From contig JAIPIH010000003.1 in assembly GCA_021734835.1 (NCBI GenBank), forward strand, positions 62,001 to 126,000: a stretch of 64,000 nt of DNA. The letters run 5' to 3'. Numbering within the stretch: position 1 is the first letter of the stretch; the number at the start of each line of letters is the position of its first letter. Origin of the DNA: Candidatus Cloacimonadota bacterium (lineage in GTDB: Bacteria > Cloacimonadota > Cloacimonadia > Cloacimonadales > TCS61). The notes beneath the pieces are model-generated. The model did not search any database and was not told the DNA's origin. It worked only from the letters and a program-made list of their open reading frames with translations. Positions 34,883-43,670 of the stretch are shown here, piece after piece. The translations under genes and the position numbers were made by a program.

Positions 34883-35800
34883 CTATTTGAAATCCATTGC
34901 TTCCTTGGTAAATTTATCAATCCAATTTTTATATATTGAATATAAATATTTTGTATTTCCATTCAGTTGAAGGACATATTTCGAGTTTTTATCGAGGGCA
35001 ATTCTCATATGTGAACTTGACCCATTATATAATTCAATACCAATTTCCAAATCAGGTGATAATAATTTCTGCTCGTATTCCAAATAGTTATCATTAATGA
35101 AGTTTGATACGGTTATTTTAGACAAAGCTGACAGCATTGAACTCAGAACCTCATTATATTGATCGACATTCAAGCTGCTTTTGGAATCTGTGTAAAGCCA
35201 TACTGAATCTGTGGAAGTTAATTCATAAGCGTTATTAGTGTAAATCACTGAAATTTTTTTTATATTGTTTTCCTCGATCTGCAAAATTGTTTTCTCTCGC
35301 CAGAGCTCTTCTTTAGGAGTAATCAGATAACTAAGGTTTTCCTCCAACTGGTAAACTTTGTTCTCATTGGGTCTTCGAACCGGAGTTGTATTAGGAAATG
35401 AACTTTTCCCTAAAATCACCACATCAAGTATTTGATCGTCTTTATCGTAGAGCTTTAACCAGCTACCTAAACTATTTGAAACATGATATGTATCAAAAGA
35501 CTCTTCGCTTTCCGAGATCGGTAAGAGGGATGCTTTTGCAGGTAATGCTTTTTCGAAAAAAGATTTTATCTGCCGCTCACTAACAGGAAATTCCTTTGGT
35601 GCTGCAAATCTCCAAGCATTAAGTGTTTTTGTTATTCTAATCGTATCTTTTATATTAGATATCTCTATAGCAGCTACATCTGTCGAATCAGCTTTAAAGA
35701 AAATAACTCGCTTTTCTACATTATTTCTCATCTTTGTAACCAGGAATAAAACGATCAGAATAAATAAAATTCCCAGCGATATTTTCTGTCTTTTATTCAT
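34883..35800 (-). CDS. DUF4340 protein of a GldG-type ABC set
   Basis: The 305-residue protein has one N-terminal helix (about 8-22) and an extracytoplasmic domain resembling DUF4340, which usually follows GldG-like proteins. Segments such as DTIRITKTLNAWRFAAPKEFPVS and a repeat near NNAYELTSTDSVWLYTDSK show the two-copy nature of the domain. It overlaps the GldG-like gene by eight bases. Function unknown; it probably assembles with the ABC transporter. Confidence 0.78.
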   Translation of the reverse strand: MNKRQKISLGILFILIVLFLVTKMRNNVEKRVIFFKADSTDVAAIEISNIKDTIRITKTLNAWRFAAPKEFPVSERQIKSFFEKALPAKASLLPISESEESFDTYHVSNSLGSWLKLYDKDDQILDVVILGKSSFPNTTPVRRPNENKVYQLEENLSYLITPKEELWREKTILQIEENNIKKISVIYTNNAYELTSTDSVWLYTDSKSSLNVDQYNEVLSSMLSALSKITVSNFINDNYLEYEQKLLSPDLEIGIELYNGSSSHMRIALDKNSKYVLQLNGNTKYLYSIYKNWIDKFTKEAMDFK

Positions 35801-37361
35801 AAAGCTCTCCTAAATGTTTTCTCCTTTTTAACTCCTTTCTATAATGAAGAATTCCTACTAAAATTAACAAGATAGAAGGAAATAGAATGTTAAACCATCT
35901 GACAAATTTTTTGGATTCAGGTTTGATCTCTTTTAGTGGCTTAAATTGTGTTTCACGTGATCTTATATTGATCAAAGTTTCTTCAGATGCCATGTAATCC
36001 ACCGCATTCAGTACAAAATCTCGGTTCCCCTGTACGCTCGCACCTGTTCCTTCCATAATAAAATCAGAATCAGCAACTAGCAGGATCTTTCCTGAGGAGG
36101 TTGACCCAACAGCGTTTTCATTTTTTTTATGATCAATAAAATTGCTGATGAAAGTGCCTTTATAAATTCCGGCAACAATCTTTGGATCGTCTATTAACAA
36201 TTTTCTTAAGTCAGTGTTCATGAAGGGAAGATAAGAAATATCCAATTGCGGCATTGAGGATTCACCGCTGGCTTGCGAAGTATAGAGCAAAGGTTCAAAT
36301 TTGATCTCATTACTCAGGTTTCCCAAATCGATCTCCGAAGCATAGACTAACTGAATATTATCCAGATTTTTAACTATGATATTATCTTTGTTAACATTAT
36401 TAATGATTGGGAAGAACGGATATTTTACAGGAGTTTGTACTCTGAACATTCCACGCTGCTGCTGAACATTAACCTGACCACATTGAACATCCAGTACTAA
36501 GTTAGTTTTCAAAGTTATTCCGTAGGTTGCGAGCAGGCGGAATATGTTGGAATTTATAGGTGTTGCTGTCATTTGTTGAATGTTTGTTTTGATCCTATCC
36601 TGAAAGAAAAGGATATTACCGCCCTGCATTAAATACTGATCAAGATTAACAAGCTGTGACATTTCCAGTGAATCTTCAATACCGGCTACAATCAAAACAT
36701 CTATGTTATCTTCAACAGGCTTTTTTAGATCTAATGAAGATACTTCATAACTTTCAGAAAGAAATTGTCGGATAGTTGCTAACTTATCTTGAGGAGTTGA
36801 GACGTTGGTTTGTTGATTTTTATTCGGATCAAATATAGCCAGTTTTTTTAGACCTGTAGAAGTGATTTTTTTCACTTTCCCTGTGATATCATATTCCAAA
36901 CCTTGTGTATTCTTGATCATTGGAATAGATTCGATTTTATCCTGATAATAGAATACTAAGCCCATATATACTTCTCTGATCTCCAGCTTGTCGTTCTCGA
37001 TAACACGCATAGATACTGGCATTATCCCATTTTTCTGTGCTTCTTCCTTTAACTTTTGTTCATCCGCAGGATCATGAAATTCAAACTTTAAATTTCCATG
37101 AGAATAAGCTTGATATTCCGATAAAATATCCTGAACAAAGCGACGGGAATCAGCATATTCACCCGGAAGGTTTTTAGAAAAATAGGCTTTGATTACAAGT
37201 CTTTTATCTAACAGTTTCACTGCGTTTTTACTGGCTTTGGAAAGGGAATATATGTGTCCTCGGGAAAGATCAAATCTTTTGAAGATGTTAATGGAAACAA
37301 GATTAACAAAAACAAGTATTGTGATCAGAATTAATAAGTCGATGGTAGTTCTTTTTTTCAT
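35793..37361 (-). CDS. GldG-like extracytoplasmic protein of ABC transporter
   Basis: The 522-residue protein has an N-terminal helix (about 8-26), a large periplasmic region with the GldG/IFT52-like fold (KRLVIKAYFSKNLPGEYAD, IDVLIVAGIEDSLEMSQL, NILFFQDR) and a C-terminal helix (about 493-510) with a basic tail. In Flavobacterium, GldG works with GldA and GldF and is needed for gliding. Relatives occur widely in non-gliders, so motility is not implied. Confidence 0.82.
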   Translation of the reverse strand: MKKRTTIDLLILITILVFVNLVSINIFKRFDLSRGHIYSLSKASKNAVKLLDKRLVIKAYFSKNLPGEYADSRRFVQDILSEYQAYSHGNLKFEFHDPADEQKLKEEAQKNGIMPVSMRVIENDKLEIREVYMGLVFYYQDKIESIPMIKNTQGLEYDITGKVKKITSTGLKKLAIFDPNKNQQTNVSTPQDKLATIRQFLSESYEVSSLDLKKPVEDNIDVLIVAGIEDSLEMSQLVNLDQYLMQGGNILFFQDRIKTNIQQMTATPINSNIFRLLATYGITLKTNLVLDVQCGQVNVQQQRGMFRVQTPVKYPFFPIINNVNKDNIIVKNLDNIQLVYASEIDLGNLSNEIKFEPLLYTSQASGESSMPQLDISYLPFMNTDLRKLLIDDPKIVAGIYKGTFISNFIDHKKNENAVGSTSSGKILLVADSDFIMEGTGASVQGNRDFVLNAVDYMASEETLINIRSRETQFKPLKEIKPESKKFVRWFNILFPSILLILVGILHYRKELKRRKHLGELYE

Positions 37362-37370
37362 TGTATCCTC

Positions 37371-38084
37371 CTATTTCCAGTTTCGATTTTCTAAAGCTGT
37401 TTGAGCTAATTTTAGAAACAATAATGTCAAACTGATAAAATATATTATGTTCCGCGTATCAATAACTCCTCGAGTGATGTTAGAAAGGTGATAATCGATA
37501 CTTATATACTGGAATAATCCAACCAGAAAATCCGGAACGAAGATAAGGAAGTACTTTATAACAAAGAAAAATAATATTATAAAGAAGCTTATGATAAGCG
37601 AGACAATTTGATTACTGCTGATACTGGAAGCAAAAATTCCAATTGAACTGTAAACGGCTCCTAACAATAAAAGTCCGAGATATCCACAAAATAAAGATCC
37701 ATAATCTACGTTAGTACCTAATATTACTATTGTAATGAGATGGATCAATGTAAATAAAAGTCCGATGCCGATTAAGAGGAGCGAAGCCCAGAATTTTCCC
37801 ATTATTATCTGCTCGTCTTTTATTGGTAAAGTTGCCAAAAGTTCAATGGTTCCGGAATTCTTTTCCCGCGAGATAAGTCCCATCGTTATGGCAGGAATAA
37901 AAAATAAATATAAGAGTGGTATAATGCCGAACAAAGAACGTAAATTGGCCTGATTATTTATGAATAAAGGGCTAGCAAAAAACCAGCCGCTGAGTAAAAG
38001 GAAAATAACCAGAACTATGTATGCAGCAGGTGCATTAAAGTAGCTTCTGATTTCTTTTTTTGTTAAAGTTAGTGTTAAATTCAT
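37371..38084 (-). CDS. ABC-2 type permease (GldF-like)
   Basis: The 237-residue protein has six hydrophobic helices and the ABC-2 layout. After the first helix come FIPAITMGLISREKNSGTIELLATLPI and KDEQIIMGKFWASLL, typical of GldF/NosY-type permeases. It overlaps the ATPase gene by four bases. With the ATPase it forms the membrane transporter; the substrate is unknown. Confidence 0.88.
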   Translation of the reverse strand: MNLTLTLTKKEIRSYFNAPAAYIVLVIFLLLSGWFFASPLFINNQANLRSLFGIIPLLYLFFIPAITMGLISREKNSGTIELLATLPIKDEQIIMGKFWASLLLIGIGLLFTLIHLITIVILGTNVDYGSLFCGYLGLLLLGAVYSSIGIFASSISSNQIVSLIISFFIILFFFVIKYFLIFVPDFLVGLFQYISIDYHLSNITRGVIDTRNIIYFISLTLLFLKLAQTALENRNWK

Positions 38085-39016
38085 TTTTCTCCTCCTTCGA
38101 TAGTAAGATTTCGGAAAACAGCCTCAAGGCTGATATTTTCCCGATACATTTCAAGCAAAGTCCAGTTTTGAGATTTTACAAAATTAAATATTTCGGCTCT
38201 TTTGTCAGTTGCAGATTCAAATTCTAATTCTACTATAAAACTATTTTCATCCTGCTTTGAAATCGACAAAATATTAATTTCATCAATTGTCTTGGGTATT
38301 TCTTGTATCTCAGCTTCAGGAGCCATTAGTCCCAGTATAAGCTTAGTTTTATTCTGAAAATTTGATTGCAGTTCTTCGGTTGAGCCATCTGCTACAATTT
38401 TGCCTTTATTAATAATGACAATACGGTTACATACAGCTTGAACTTCCTGTAAAATGTGACTGGAAATTAAAAGAGTTTTTTCTTTTCCTAATTCTTTGAT
38501 CAACTCACGGATTTCAACAATTTGATTTGGATCTAATCCGCTTGTGGGCTCATCTAAAATTAATATTTTAGGATTATGCAGAATTGCCTGGGCAATTCCA
38601 ACCCTTTGTTTGTATCCCTTGGATAGCGTGTTGATCGGTTTATGTACAACTCCATTTAATCCACATCGCTCCACTACTTCTTTTATGCGGGATTTGAAAT
38701 TTGGTATAATCCTGATATCTGCAATGAACTTTAAATAGTCGTAAACAGTCATATCAACATAGAGTGGATTATTTTCAGGTAAGTAACCAATAAGTTTTTT
38801 TATTTCAAGCTGGTTATTCTTAATGTTCATATTTTCAACTTCTATCTCACCGGATGTTATTGGTAAAAAACAAGTTATCATCTTTAATGTTGTTGTCTTC
38901 CCAGCTCCGTTCGGTCCAAGAAATCCGAGAATTTCGCCATCGTTGATCTCAAAGTTAATGTGGTCAACTGCTCTGAGAGAACCATAATCTTTGGTTAGAT
39001 TTTTTAAACTAATCAT
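38081..39016 (-). CDS. ABC transporter ATPase (GldA-like)
   Basis: The 311-residue protein has Walker A GPNGAGKTTT (about 34-43), signature LSKGYKQRVGIAQA, Walker B ILILDEPTSGLDP, and the long C-terminal region seen in GldA and similar exporters. It powers the GldF-like permease. It is the first gene of a four-gene unit, with TTGACA 62 bases upstream. Confidence 0.93.
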   Translation of the reverse strand: MISLKNLTKDYGSLRAVDHINFEINDGEILGFLGPNGAGKTTTLKMITCFLPITSGEIEVENMNIKNNQLEIKKLIGYLPENNPLYVDMTVYDYLKFIADIRIIPNFKSRIKEVVERCGLNGVVHKPINTLSKGYKQRVGIAQAILHNPKILILDEPTSGLDPNQIVEIRELIKELGKEKTLLISSHILQEVQAVCNRIVIINKGKIVADGSTEELQSNFQNKTKLILGLMAPEAEIQEIPKTIDEINILSISKQDENSFIVELEFESATDKRAEIFNFVKSQNWTLLEMYRENISLEAVFRNLTIEGGEK

Positions 39017-39077
39017 TCCTAAAACTCCTCCATTAATAATGATCTTGAAGGAGCAAAAGATTAATAAATGATGATTT

Positions 39078-39083
39078 TGTCAA
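39078..39083 (-). promoter_or_regulatory. candidate -35 hexamer of the ABC/GldG unit
   Basis: TTGACA on the minus strand lies 62 bases before the ATPase start. TCTTTT occurs 17 bases downstream in place of TATAAT. Confidence 0.45.
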
Positions 39084-39132
39084 GTGGGTTTTGGAATGAA
39101 TTATTTTTAAATAGTTAATATTTTAATAAATT

Positions 39133-40908
39133 TCATAACTTAAATTCAATTCGATAACTTGTACCTTTATTACGGCTAAACTCCATGGTGCCGTGAAGCT
39201 GTGATACCAAAGCTTGGATCAGATTAAGTCCCAGAGAACTACTGTCTTTGATATCAATTTCTTCTGGCATCGAAATTCCATTATCGGTAATGTTGAGAAC
39301 ACAACAATCATCCTGACAATTTAATAAAATTTTGATCTCACCACAGGTTTTATCCTCAAAGGCAAATTTGTAGGCATTTGTGACTATCTCGTTTATCAAT
39401 AGACCCAGGGGAATAGTTTTGTTTATGTTCCAATGAATATTAGCAATCTTAGTTGTGATCTTAATATCCTTTTTCTTACTCCCAAACGAGATTTGTAATT
39501 GCCTTATTAATTTGCTAATGTATTCATCAAGATTAACATGGGTAAGATCTTCTGATTGATACAAGCTTTCGTGGATGAGTGACATCGTTTTCACCCGGCT
39601 CTGACTGTCTTTAAAATAATGAAGAGAATCTTTGTCTTTGATATAGGCAGATTGCATTTTCAACATACTTGATATGATCTGTAAATTATTTTTTACACGA
39701 TGATGGATCTCCATTAGCATGATTTCTTTTTCTTTGAGGTTTTGCTGAATTTTGATTTCAGCTTTTCTTCTTTTAGTTACATCACGCAAGTTAACTAAGA
39801 GAGCTTTCTTTTCTCCCCAAGGTATTTTTGTAGTTGAAATATCCATAGGGCAGAGGGATCCATCTTTACGCTTTATATCATGTAGTTCAATTACATCATT
39901 TTTTGTTGTTAACTTTTTTAATGTTAGGTTTTTTTCTTCGTTACTATCATTTGGAAAAAGCAAAATTAGATTTTGTCCTAGTATTGAAGCCTTTTTGTAA
40001 GCAAGGACATTAAAAAGGGCTTTATTGGCATCAAGTATTTCACCGCTTTTTTCATCAACAACTAATATAACATCTAGTGCATTACGAAAAATTACATTTA
40101 ATCTCTTTTCAGAACGGATCAGATCGGTTCTGGCTTTAAGCCGGTTTGTAATATCTTCAGTTATACCAATTTCAAATAATGGTTTTCCATCCTCATCAAC
40201 TACCAGTTGTGAACGTAATGATACATATATCACTTCACCATTTTTTTTTATAAAACGTTTCAACATATCAAAAGAAGGGATCTTTTGGCTTATTAAGTCT
40301 TTATTATAATTTATATTTTTATCAATATCATCGGGATGTGTAATATCATGGAACTTCTTCTGTGTTATTTCTTTCTCAGAATAGCCCAACATTTTACAAA
40401 ATGCTTTGTTTGCAGAAAGAAATTTGCCCTCCATATTGGTTGTAGATACTCCGATTGGGGACTGATCAATGATCAAATTTAGTTTCTGAGCATTTTCTTT
40501 GAGAGCTTTTTCAGCTTTTACTATAAGTAATTTCTCTTTTTGTAATCTCAAAGAATGATTAATTGCACTCCCCAAGCGGACTAATCTATCTTTAACAACG
40601 TAATCCCATACTCCTTTTATGATGGAATCTGCTGCTGTCTCTTCTGATAAAGCTCCCGTAACAATAATAAATGGAGTTAAAGGTATTGTTTCTTTAGCTA
40701 TTTCTAAAGCTTCAAAGCCGGTAAATTGCGGCAAATTATAATCAGACAGAATTAGATCGGGCTTGAATTCAGTTATCGATTTAATAAAATCCCTTTTTGA
40801 GGCTACTACCTTGCAAACACAATCAAATTTCTGGTCTTTCAATTCTGCTTTTATCATCTCAGCATCAAGTTGGTTATCCTCAAGCATTAAAATCTTCAAT
40901 TTAAGCAT
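39133..40908 (-). CDS. REC-PAS-PAS histidine kinase of the HisKA_2 type
   Basis: The 591-residue protein starts with a receiver domain (about 4-120; phospho-acceptor Asp56 in LSDYNLP). Two PAS domains follow (about 145-255 and 270-385). A HisKA_2 dimerisation domain has the phospho-histidine in MEIHHRVKNNLQ (His402 or His403), and the HATPase domain runs from about 490 to 591. It has no membrane segment, so it senses inside the cell. The order suggests a hybrid relay in which the receiver controls or feeds the kinase. No cognate regulator is adjacent. TTGACA lies 97 bases upstream. Confidence 0.9.
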   Translation of the reverse strand: MLKLKILMLEDNQLDAEMIKAELKDQKFDCVCKVVASKRDFIKSITEFKPDLILSDYNLPQFTGFEALEIAKETIPLTPFIIVTGALSEETAADSIIKGVWDYVVKDRLVRLGSAINHSLRLQKEKLLIVKAEKALKENAQKLNLIIDQSPIGVSTTNMEGKFLSANKAFCKMLGYSEKEITQKKFHDITHPDDIDKNINYNKDLISQKIPSFDMLKRFIKKNGEVIYVSLRSQLVVDEDGKPLFEIGITEDITNRLKARTDLIRSEKRLNVIFRNALDVILVVDEKSGEILDANKALFNVLAYKKASILGQNLILLFPNDSNEEKNLTLKKLTTKNDVIELHDIKRKDGSLCPMDISTTKIPWGEKKALLVNLRDVTKRRKAEIKIQQNLKEKEIMLMEIHHRVKNNLQIISSMLKMQSAYIKDKDSLHYFKDSQSRVKTMSLIHESLYQSEDLTHVNLDEYISKLIRQLQISFGSKKKDIKITTKIANIHWNINKTIPLGLLINEIVTNAYKFAFEDKTCGEIKILLNCQDDCCVLNITDNGISMPEEIDIKDSSSLGLNLIQALVSQLHGTMEFSRNKGTSYRIEFKL

Positions 40909-41004
40909 GTTTCATCCTTTTAGATCTCAATTAAGATATGTTTATTAATAATATAATTATTAGAAAAATAAAACTAATACCAACTACATCTCAGTAATTA
41001 AAAA

Positions 41005-41010
41005 TGTCAA
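41005..41010 (-). promoter_or_regulatory. candidate -35 hexamer of the histidine kinase gene
   Basis: TTGACA on the minus strand lies 97 bases before the start codon, farther than at other genes here. The region between is AT-rich with no clear -10. Confidence 0.3.
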
Positions 41011-41088
41011 TATTAAATTGACTTATCATTTTGGTTGTTTTCAGTAAAAAAATGTATTAGTTTTCGATTAATTTCGATGAAAATAATG

Positions 41089-41094
41089 TTGACA
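41089..41094 (+). promoter_or_regulatory. candidate -35 hexamer of tRNA-Asn
   Basis: TTGACA starts 49 bases before the tRNA 5' end. TAAAAA occurs 16 bases downstream as a partial -10 match. Confidence 0.5.
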
Positions 41095-41137
41095 CAAAAA
41101 AGGGTGGATTTAAAAAGTCATTCGTAATTGAAGTTGA

Positions 41138-41212
41138 TCCTGAATAGCTCAGCGGTAGAGCGGGTGGCTGTTAACCACTAGGTCGGGGGTTCAAATCCCT
41201 CTTCAGGAGCCA
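41138..41212 (+). tRNA. tRNA-Asn (GTT)
   Basis: The 75-base cloverleaf has acceptor TCCTGAA / TTCAGGA with G discriminator and encoded CCA (41210-41212). The anticodon loop is CTGTTAA, with GTT as anticodon, and the T-arm GGGGG-TTCAAAT-CCCTC is slightly irregular. The CCA end is the first part of a 23-base direct repeat that recurs 401 bases downstream. Confidence 0.95.
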
Positions 41213-41232
41213 TAATAAAAAGGTTTCCAGTT
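41210..41232 (+). repeat. direct repeat, copy 1, at the tRNA-Asn 3' end
   Basis: The exact 23-base repeat begins with the tRNA CCA and runs into the left arm of the terminator hairpin (CCATAATAAA...TTCCAGTT). The second copy is at 41611-41633. The two bracket the GIY-YIG gene, like the target-site duplication or attachment sites of an integrated cassette. Confidence 0.85.
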
Positions 41233-41246
41233 TGGAAGCCTTTTTA
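41217..41246 (+). terminator. hairpin terminator after tRNA-Asn
   Basis: AAAAAGGTTTCCA pairs with TGGAAGCCTTTTT with one G-T mismatch and a short loop. T-rich sequence follows. The left arm belongs to the 23-base direct repeat. Confidence 0.8.
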
Positions 41247-41364
41247 TGTTTTCCTTTAGATTATGGAGAAGCCATGTTCACAGTTTATGCGATTTATTCA
41301 GCCAAGTTTGATAAATTATACATTGGATATACATCAAATCTAAAGCAGAGATTGTTATCACATA

Positions 41365-41396
41365 ATGAATTAGCAAAAAAATGAATTAGCAAAAAA
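41365..41396 (+). repeat. 16-base tandem duplication causing the frameshift
   Basis: Two exact copies of ATGAATTAGCAAAAAA lie head to tail. The extra 16 bases shift the GIY-YIG frame by one and create an in-frame TGA. Confidence 0.95.
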
Positions 41397-41532
41397 AGGA
41401 TATACTGTAAATTTCAGACCTTGGAAATTGATATATTCTGAAGATTTTGAAAATAAAACAAAAGCAATGAGACAAGAAAAAGAGCTGAAGTCTCATCAAG
41501 GTAGAGAATTTATGAGAACCTTTCTTCAACTT

Positions 41533-41570
41533 GTGGCTGTTATCCGGCGGCTGCCGGACGGGGGTTCAAA
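41533..41570 (+). repeat. tRNA-Asn-like remnant inside the GIY-YIG tail
   Basis: GTGGCTGTTA (41533-41542) and CGGGGGTTCAAA (41559-41570) match the anticodon-arm and T-arm of the upstream tRNA-Asn (41164-41173 and 41184-41195). Their spacing is six bases longer than in the tRNA. This looks like a decayed copy of the tRNA 3' half carried by the cassette. Confidence 0.7.
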
Positions 41571-41610
41571 CGTGTCAGACTTTAGACTGATCTCCGTCAA
41601 TTGCCGGAAA

Positions 41611-41633
41611 CCATAATAAAAAGGTTTCCAGTT
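41611..41633 (+). repeat. direct repeat, copy 2
   Basis: This is the exact second copy of the 23-base repeat at 41210-41232. It contains the pseudogene stop codon and ends within the stop codon of the converging htrA gene (41632-41634). Unlike copy 1 it is not followed by the right arm of the terminator hairpin. Confidence 0.85.
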
Positions 41634-43077
41634 AACCGGCCATTTTCACTGGTATATACAGATAGCCCCCAGAACGTTTTTTAACATATAAAAGCAATGT
41701 TTCATTGTTGTTGTTATCCATGTATTTCTTATAATCTTTCACAGATTTTATTACTTTACGATCAATTTCCAGGATTATGTCTCCCGGTTGTATACCTGTA
41801 TCTGAGGCTGGAGAATTCGGATAAACTCTTGTAATGATCACACCAGATTTCTCATTAATATTATATCTTTGGGAAAACTCACCATCTATATCTTCAACCT
41901 CAAGGCCTATATTTTCCCTCTTATTTTCTGTTTCTGCATTTTTTAATTCAGTAGAATTCTCAGGCTTTTCAATCAGCTTCATGATAAGATATTGCTTTTT
42001 CTTGTCACGAACAATAGCAAGCGGGATATTTTTTTCTATCTCACTATTTGCAACTATCAAACGGAATTTTGCCATATTGGGGATTTCTTTACCATCAAAT
42101 TGTATAATTACATCACCTCTTTTCAGACCTGCTTTTTCGGCCGGAGTGTTCTCTTCTACTTTGGCAACCAAAACACCTTTGACCTCATCGAGATCGAAAC
42201 TCTTCTGGATTTCAGCTGTAATATCCTGAGGCAATATACCCATATACGCTCTTCGGACTTTTCCATAATTAATCAAGTCATTCGAAACTTTTTTGGCAAT
42301 ATTAGCAGGAATAGCAAAACCAATACCAACATTACCTCCGCTGGTACTGGTGATGGCTGCATTAACACCAATAACTTTTCCACCGAGATTTACCAGTGGT
42401 CCACCGCTATTGCCTGGATTAATAGCAGCATCTGTTTGAATATAATCCTGATAAATGGGCGATTCCTTACCAAATCTTAAATTTGCTCTACCTGTTGCGG
42501 ATATAACCCCAACTGTAACCGTCCTTTCTAATCCTAATTGTCCAAAAGGATTCCCGATCGCTATTACCCAATCTGCAATTTCAATTTCATCGGAATTTCC
42601 TAATTGGCCGATCACTACTCCCATATCCTTATCCAATACGATCTTGATAACAGCCAGATCCGTTTCAGAATCAAGACCTACCACATCTGCAGTATATTTC
42701 GCCTTATCAGCCAGCGTAACTGTGATCTCACCTTCTTTACTATGTTCTACTACATGATTATTTGTTAAAATGTAAACATCTTTGTTATCTTTTCTGAAGA
42801 TGAATCCGCTTCCCATGGAAACTGATTTTCTGGTTTGGGGTTCGCGATTTCTGTAAGGGTCGGGAAAAAAGAATTTAAAAAATTCATCATTAAAAGGAAG
42901 TTGTGAACTCAAACCTCCGTATTGTACATCATATTCTACCGTTACATTTACAACAGATTCTCGTATGTTCTTCACAACTTGTACAAATGGACTTTTACCA
43001 TTCTGTTCTAATGGTCTATTAGCAAATACATTCAATGTGAGCAATGTGATCATCAAGATGAAAATTATCTTCTTCAT
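41632..43077 (-). CDS. HtrA/DegP-type periplasmic serine protease
   Basis: The 481-residue protein has a signal peptide (MKKIIFILMITLLTLNVFA). Its trypsin-like domain carries the triad His108 (LTNNHVVEH), Asp140 (SETDLAVIK) and Ser224 (NPGNSGGPL), and two PDZ domains follow (about 280-370 and 390-475). It degrades or refolds damaged envelope proteins. Whether it is DegP- or DegQ-like cannot be told. It lies downstream of hsp20 on the same strand, but a terminator separates them. Its stop codon overlaps the edge of the GIY-YIG cassette repeat. Confidence 0.93.
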   Translation of the reverse strand: MKKIIFILMITLLTLNVFANRPLEQNGKSPFVQVVKNIRESVVNVTVEYDVQYGGLSSQLPFNDEFFKFFFPDPYRNREPQTRKSVSMGSGFIFRKDNKDVYILTNNHVVEHSKEGEITVTLADKAKYTADVVGLDSETDLAVIKIVLDKDMGVVIGQLGNSDEIEIADWVIAIGNPFGQLGLERTVTVGVISATGRANLRFGKESPIYQDYIQTDAAINPGNSGGPLVNLGGKVIGVNAAITSTSGGNVGIGFAIPANIAKKVSNDLINYGKVRRAYMGILPQDITAEIQKSFDLDEVKGVLVAKVEENTPAEKAGLKRGDVIIQFDGKEIPNMAKFRLIVANSEIEKNIPLAIVRDKKKQYLIMKLIEKPENSTELKNAETENKRENIGLEVEDIDGEFSQRYNINEKSGVIITRVYPNSPASDTGIQPGDIILEIDRKVIKSVKDYKKYMDNNNNETLLLYVKKRSGGYLYIPVKMAG

Positions 43078-43123
43078 TTTGAACTCCTTTTTATATATTA
43101 ACAGATTAAAATGATTTCGTTAC

Positions 43124-43163
43124 AAAAAAACTGAAAAAGCTGCGGAATTCCACAGCTTTTCAG
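43124..43163 (-). terminator. intrinsic terminator of hsp20
   Basis: CTGAAAAAGCTG and CAGCTTTTCAG form a long stem around GGAATTCC. On the minus strand TTTTTTT follows at once. Confidence 0.85.
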
Positions 43164-43174
43164 TAATATGACTT

Positions 43175-43603
43175 TTATCCAATGTGAACTTCTTTGGAGG
43201 GAAGAGGATCTTTCTTTGGAATATCCAGAATTAAAACGCCATCTTCAAATTTTGCCGAAATTTTGTCCCTATCCACCTGATCGGATAAGCTGAGAACTCT
43301 GCGATAACTCCCTTGATAACGTTCACAGCGGCAATAAGAACCTTTTTTTTCTTCCTTTTTCTCTTCCTTTTGGGCTTCAATGAGAAGTTCATTGTTATTC
43401 ACAGAAATCTTCACATCTTTTTTCTTGAATCCAGGAAGATTGGCTTCAATTTGGTATTTGTTGTCTTCTTCCAGAATATCTATAGCCATCGTGCGTTGAT
43501 TATTCTGAGTTTCATCACCCTTGAAGAAATCATCCACAAATTTGTCAAAAAGCGACATCATAGGATAAAAGTTTCTCTTAGTGTTATAAGGTAATACTTT
43601 CAT
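43175..43603 (-). CDS. Hsp20-family small heat shock protein
   Basis: The 142-residue protein has an alpha-crystallin domain (about 40-130) with YQIEANLPGFKKKDVKISV and the AKFEDGVLILDIPKK ending. It holds unfolded proteins in a soluble state. A GGAGGTAG ribosome site precedes the ATG. The upstream region contains a CIRCE-like inverted repeat, so HrcA repression is likely. Confidence 0.93.
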   Translation of the reverse strand: MKVLPYNTKRNFYPMMSLFDKFVDDFFKGDETQNNQRTMAIDILEEDNKYQIEANLPGFKKKDVKISVNNNELLIEAQKEEKKEEKKGSYCRCERYQGSYRRVLSLSDQVDRDKISAKFEDGVLILDIPKKDPLPSKEVHIG

Positions 43604-43670
43604 TTTTCTACCTCCTCTTTTCGAATTTCAGTTATAAAGTAAGCAAAAAATCAAATCGTGCAAGAAAAAA

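Larger units (their letters stand above)
41274..41616 (+). pseudogene. GIY-YIG endonuclease gene broken by a 16-base tandem duplication
   Basis: From the ATG at 41274 (GGAG five bases upstream) the frame reads MFTVYAIYSAKFDKLYIGYT, an intact GIY-YIG start, and stops at a TGA (41382-41384). The remaining frame, NELAKKGYTVNFRPWKLIYS and onward, continues one base out of register to the stop at 41614-41616. Removing one copy of the 16-base tandem duplication at 41365-41396 restores a single frame of about 108 codons. The 3' end overlaps a remnant resembling tRNA-Asn (41533-41570). The gene is probably inactive unless slippage occurs. Confidence 0.85.
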
